From: Bacteroidales bacterium
Lineage (GTDB): Bacteria; Bacteroidota; Bacteroidia; Bacteroidales; UBA932
Direction: 5' to 3'
Length of the DNA: 52,440 bases
Assembly (NCBI GenBank): GCA_017631875.1
Contig: JAGBSL010000008.1
Coordinates: 1 to 52,440, forward strand
Below, piece by piece: positions 50,137-52,440 of the stretch. Numbering within the stretch: the stretch's first letter is position 1; each line of letters starts with the position of its first letter. Position numbers and translations under genes: made by a program. Under the pieces are notes generated by a model. That model did not search any database. It saw nothing but the letters and a program-made list of their open reading frames with translations, and was not told the origin of the DNA.

Positions 50137-52383
50137 ATGAACAAGTTATTCAGATTATTTGCAGCCGCTGCATTCACCCTTGGTGTGTCTGTGGCGTGTA
50201 CAGACCTGAGCGACATAGAGGACAGACTCGATTCGCTCGAAGGAAGAGTCACTGCACTCGAGACTCAGATTGTCGGCCTTAACGGCAATATCGCAGCACT
50301 GCAGCAGCTCGTTGCTGGCGGTACGATCAATTCAGCTACAGTTAAAGACGGCGTTTGGACAATCGTGTTGTCAAACGGTGAGACATTGACTCTTACACAG
50401 GGAGCTGTCGGAGTCGGAAATGCTCCTATCATGTCAGTAGACGCAGAAGGATATTGGATGGTTGACTATGGTAATGGCGCTACTCATATCCTTATTGACG
50501 GCAACAAGGTAAAGGCTATCGGAACAGACGGTATCACTCCAGTATTCGGTGTTGATGCAGAAGGCTTCTGGACTGTAAGCTACGATGGCGGCCAGACATT
50601 CACTCAGGTACTTGGAGAAGACGGCAAGCCGGTAAGTGCTCTTCCTCAGGGAGAGGTACAGGACCCTTATTTCGAGGATGTAAAGCTTGTAGACGGAAAT
50701 CTTGAGATTACGCTCAGAAGCGGTGAGAAGATCACTGTCCCTGTCATTGCTGATTTCCTTTGCGCAATCGAGGTTGCTGGTCTTCAGCTTTTCGAGCCAG
50801 GTGAAGCAAAGCCTTTCAACGTTACAGTCAAGGGTGTACAGAGCACAATGATCACTACGCCAGCAGGCTGGAATGCTTCTCTTTCTGAGGCAGTTGACGG
50901 TAAGGCTGTCCTCACTGTTACTGCTCCTGCAGCAACCAAGTCTACACTTGCTGACAGCGGTTCTGACGTTACAATCCTTGCATTCTCTGCACAGAACTAT
51001 GCAGCAATCACTAAGATCCAGGTTCAGCTCACTGATGCTCCTGTTGTAATCAACCCTATCGCAAACGTATCTGCAGGCGAGGCAACTGAGACTACCCTCA
51101 CCTACAACGTAGCAACTGCGGATGCAACTTCTTGGAAGTACATCCACCAGCTGGAGACCGAGGCTGCTCCAGATGCAGATAAGATCGCTGCAGAGGGAGC
51201 TGAAGGTACAGGTTCAAGCATCACTATCGAAGGACTTGAGTCTGGAACAGCATACGTACTTTATGTACTCCCTATCAACGGAACAATCCAGGGTAAAGTA
51301 GCTTCAGCAAAGAACACTACAGTTGAAGTTGTAGAGGTCATCACTGACCTTTATCAGGCATACCTTGACGGTAAGGAGATCGAGATTGCTGGTAAGACAT
51401 ATAGCCTTGCAGTAAACGGCGAGCCTGTTCTCAAGGTTGCAGCAAGCAAGGCTGACGCTACATTCAAGAACACATTCCACCAGAAGGAGTCTGCAGTGGT
51501 ATTCCTTGAGGCAGAAGGCGAAAACACATTCGCACTGACATCAGTTGCCGAGATCAAGGGTAACATCGCTCTCGTCAGCCGTTACACAGACAAGCCTGTG
51601 ACTGTAGAGTGGACTTCAAACATCAAGCTGATGAACGGTTCATTCACAGTTGACAACATGGTTCTCGACGGTAATGGCATAACAGTAGGTTACTTCATGA
51701 ACAACGCTAACGCAACTGCTGACTTCGGCGGCGTATACATGAATAACGTTACTGTAAAGAATATCATCAAGCCTGTACTTTACGCTAACGTAGCGACATT
51801 CGGCTTCAATGAATTCGTGGTTACAAATTCGACATTCCACGTAGCTGCAGGTGCTCAGGCAAAGTTCCAGCTCTTCAACTTCTACAAGTCATCAGTTCTT
51901 CATACATACAAGAAGATCACCTTCGACAACAACATCGTGTACTGCGATGACCTTGCTCACCAGGTTCAGCTCTTCAACTATGACCAGAACGTTGCGCAGG
52001 CAGGCTCTCCATGGGAGGTAGAGGTAAGCATCTGCAACAACACCATCTACAACGCTCCAAGTGCAAACGGATACTTCAAGTTCTTCCAGGTGAAGTCACT
52101 CAAGATGAACAAGAACATCTTCTGGGCAGATCCAAGCATCAATGTCACTACATACTGCATGATCATCTACAGCGAGGGACAGGACCAGACAGTATTCGAT
52201 ACTACTGACAACATTGCTTATGGTAATGCAGGAAACTGGACAATTGCACACAGCAACTCTAAGTTCATCCCAGAAGTAAACAAGATCGAAAAGCTTGCGG
52301 CTTCTCCTCTTGCAACAGCAGATGTGGCAACAGGTACATTCACTGCAACAGCTGACTACGCATCATACGGTGCTCAGAGATAA
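50137..52383 (+). CDS. DUF4988-type surface lipoprotein with fibronectin-like and beta-helix (DUF4957/DUF5123-like) regions
   Basis: The protein has 748 residues from the ATG at 50137 (MNKLFRLFAAAAFTLG, lipidated Cys21). An upstream frame overlapping the previous gene is rejected. A coiled coil (IEDRLDSLEGRVTALETQI) is followed by tandem repeats VDAEGYWMVDYGNGAT and VDAEGFWTVSYDGGQTF, equivalent to those of the preceding protein. An Ig-like domain comes next, then a fibronectin-III-like domain (about residues 305-410, ESGTAYVLYVLPINGTIQG) and a C-terminal beta-helix of short strands (NNVTVKNII, VTNSTFHVAA, ICNNTIYNAP). No catalytic motif is seen. It is most likely a surface glycan-binding protein of the PUL. 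Confidence 0.7.
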   Translation: MNKLFRLFAAAAFTLGVSVACTDLSDIEDRLDSLEGRVTALETQIVGLNGNIAALQQLVAGGTINSATVKDGVWTIVLSNGETLTLTQGAVGVGNAPIMSVDAEGYWMVDYGNGATHILIDGNKVKAIGTDGITPVFGVDAEGFWTVSYDGGQTFTQVLGEDGKPVSALPQGEVQDPYFEDVKLVDGNLEITLRSGEKITVPVIADFLCAIEVAGLQLFEPGEAKPFNVTVKGVQSTMITTPAGWNASLSEAVDGKAVLTVTAPAATKSTLADSGSDVTILAFSAQNYAAITKIQVQLTDAPVVINPIANVSAGEATETTLTYNVATADATSWKYIHQLETEAAPDADKIAAEGAEGTGSSITIEGLESGTAYVLYVLPINGTIQGKVASAKNTTVEVVEVITDLYQAYLDGKEIEIAGKTYSLAVNGEPVLKVAASKADATFKNTFHQKESAVVFLEAEGENTFALTSVAEIKGNIALVSRYTDKPVTVEWTSNIKLMNGSFTVDNMVLDGNGITVGYFMNNANATADFGGVYMNNVTVKNIIKPVLYANVATFGFNEFVVTNSTFHVAAGAQAKFQLFNFYKSSVLHTYKKITFDNNIVYCDDLAHQVQLFNYDQNVAQAGSPWEVEVSICNNTIYNAPSANGYFKFFQVKSLKMNKNIFWADPSINVTTYCMIIYSEGQDQTVFDTTDNIAYGNAGNWTIAHSNSKFIPEVNKIEKLAASPLATADVATGTFTATADYASYGAQR

Positions 52384-52402
52384 GCTGTTGATTTGATATA
52401 GC

Positions 52403-52439
52403 AAAGACTCGGTTCATGTCATTTGAACCGAGTCTTTTT
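52403..52439 (+). terminator. Intrinsic terminator of the plus-strand PUL operon
   Basis: A 14-bp perfect stem, 52403-52416 with 52424-52437 (core GACTCGGTTCA), has a 7-base loop and a T-run at 52435-52439. It follows the last stop codon by about 20 bases. Confidence 0.92.
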
Positions 52440-52440
52440 A

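Noticed and set aside
1..52440. rRNA or tRNA genes and riboswitches.
   Set aside because: No cloverleaf-like or rRNA-like sequence was noticed in any intergenic stretch, and no leader matched a riboswitch class I could recognise by eye; a covariance-model search would be decisive.

Overview
This window is chromosomal DNA of a Bacteroidales bacterium (Bacteroidota). The evidence is a SusC/SusD polysaccharide utilisation locus, abundant lipobox lipoproteins, a TamL-type lipid-anchored BamA/TamA homologue, anaerobic NrdD/NrdG, and many promoters of the Bacteroidota form (TTTG, a spacer of about 19-20 bases, then TAnnTTTG) with no clear Shine-Dalgarno sequences. Genus cannot be fixed from the sequence alone.

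Region by region. 1-4469 is housekeeping: a truncated MscS channel, a Ca/Na antiporter, an NfeD-type membrane protease and a TrmA-family 23S rRNA methyltransferase. 4630-12366 is a mobile element bounded by a 33-bp inverted repeat (30 of 33 positions identical). It holds three tandem, overlapping tyrosine recombinases (a recombinase-in-trio, RIT, module), a YefM/YoeB-type toxin-antitoxin pair, and a metalloid cargo: arsR, an ArsF-like CxxC lipoprotein, an ArsG/CcdA-like membrane protein, a small cytosolic CxxC protein, an ArsP-like permease and a thioredoxin-type ArsC. Two matching ArsR operator/promoter units are visible. The pattern suggests organoarsenical plus arsenate resistance carried as RIT cargo.

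12429-22749 is chromosome again: a pyruvate kinase operon with two small outer-membrane-barrel candidates and a DUF1963 protein, a GNAT protein, RarA, TamL, a fold-III PLP decarboxylase (probably arginine decarboxylase) and a TrmH-type rRNA methyltransferase. A tandem pair of highly structured repeats with a compensatory base change lies at 22781-22956. 22961-31760 is minus-strand central metabolism: nrdD-nrdG-alpha-amylase, then a NagB-like/PIG-L fusion, nagB and a phosphohexomutase.

32795-52383 is a glycosaminoglycan (most likely chondroitin sulfate/hyaluronan) utilisation locus of two divergent operons reading out of a 110-bp region at 41674-41783. The minus operon is PL8 lyase, SusC, SusD and a DUF5017 lipoprotein. 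The plus operon is GH88 unsaturated glucuronyl hydrolase, a second PL8 lyase, a sulfatase, a beta-helix (PL29/DUF4955-like) lipoprotein and a DUF4988-type surface lipoprotein, closed by a strong terminator at the window edge. Together these would bind, depolymerise, desulfate, import and split GAG chains, and the amino-sugar enzymes encoded a few kb away could process part of the product. No PUL regulator is present in the window.
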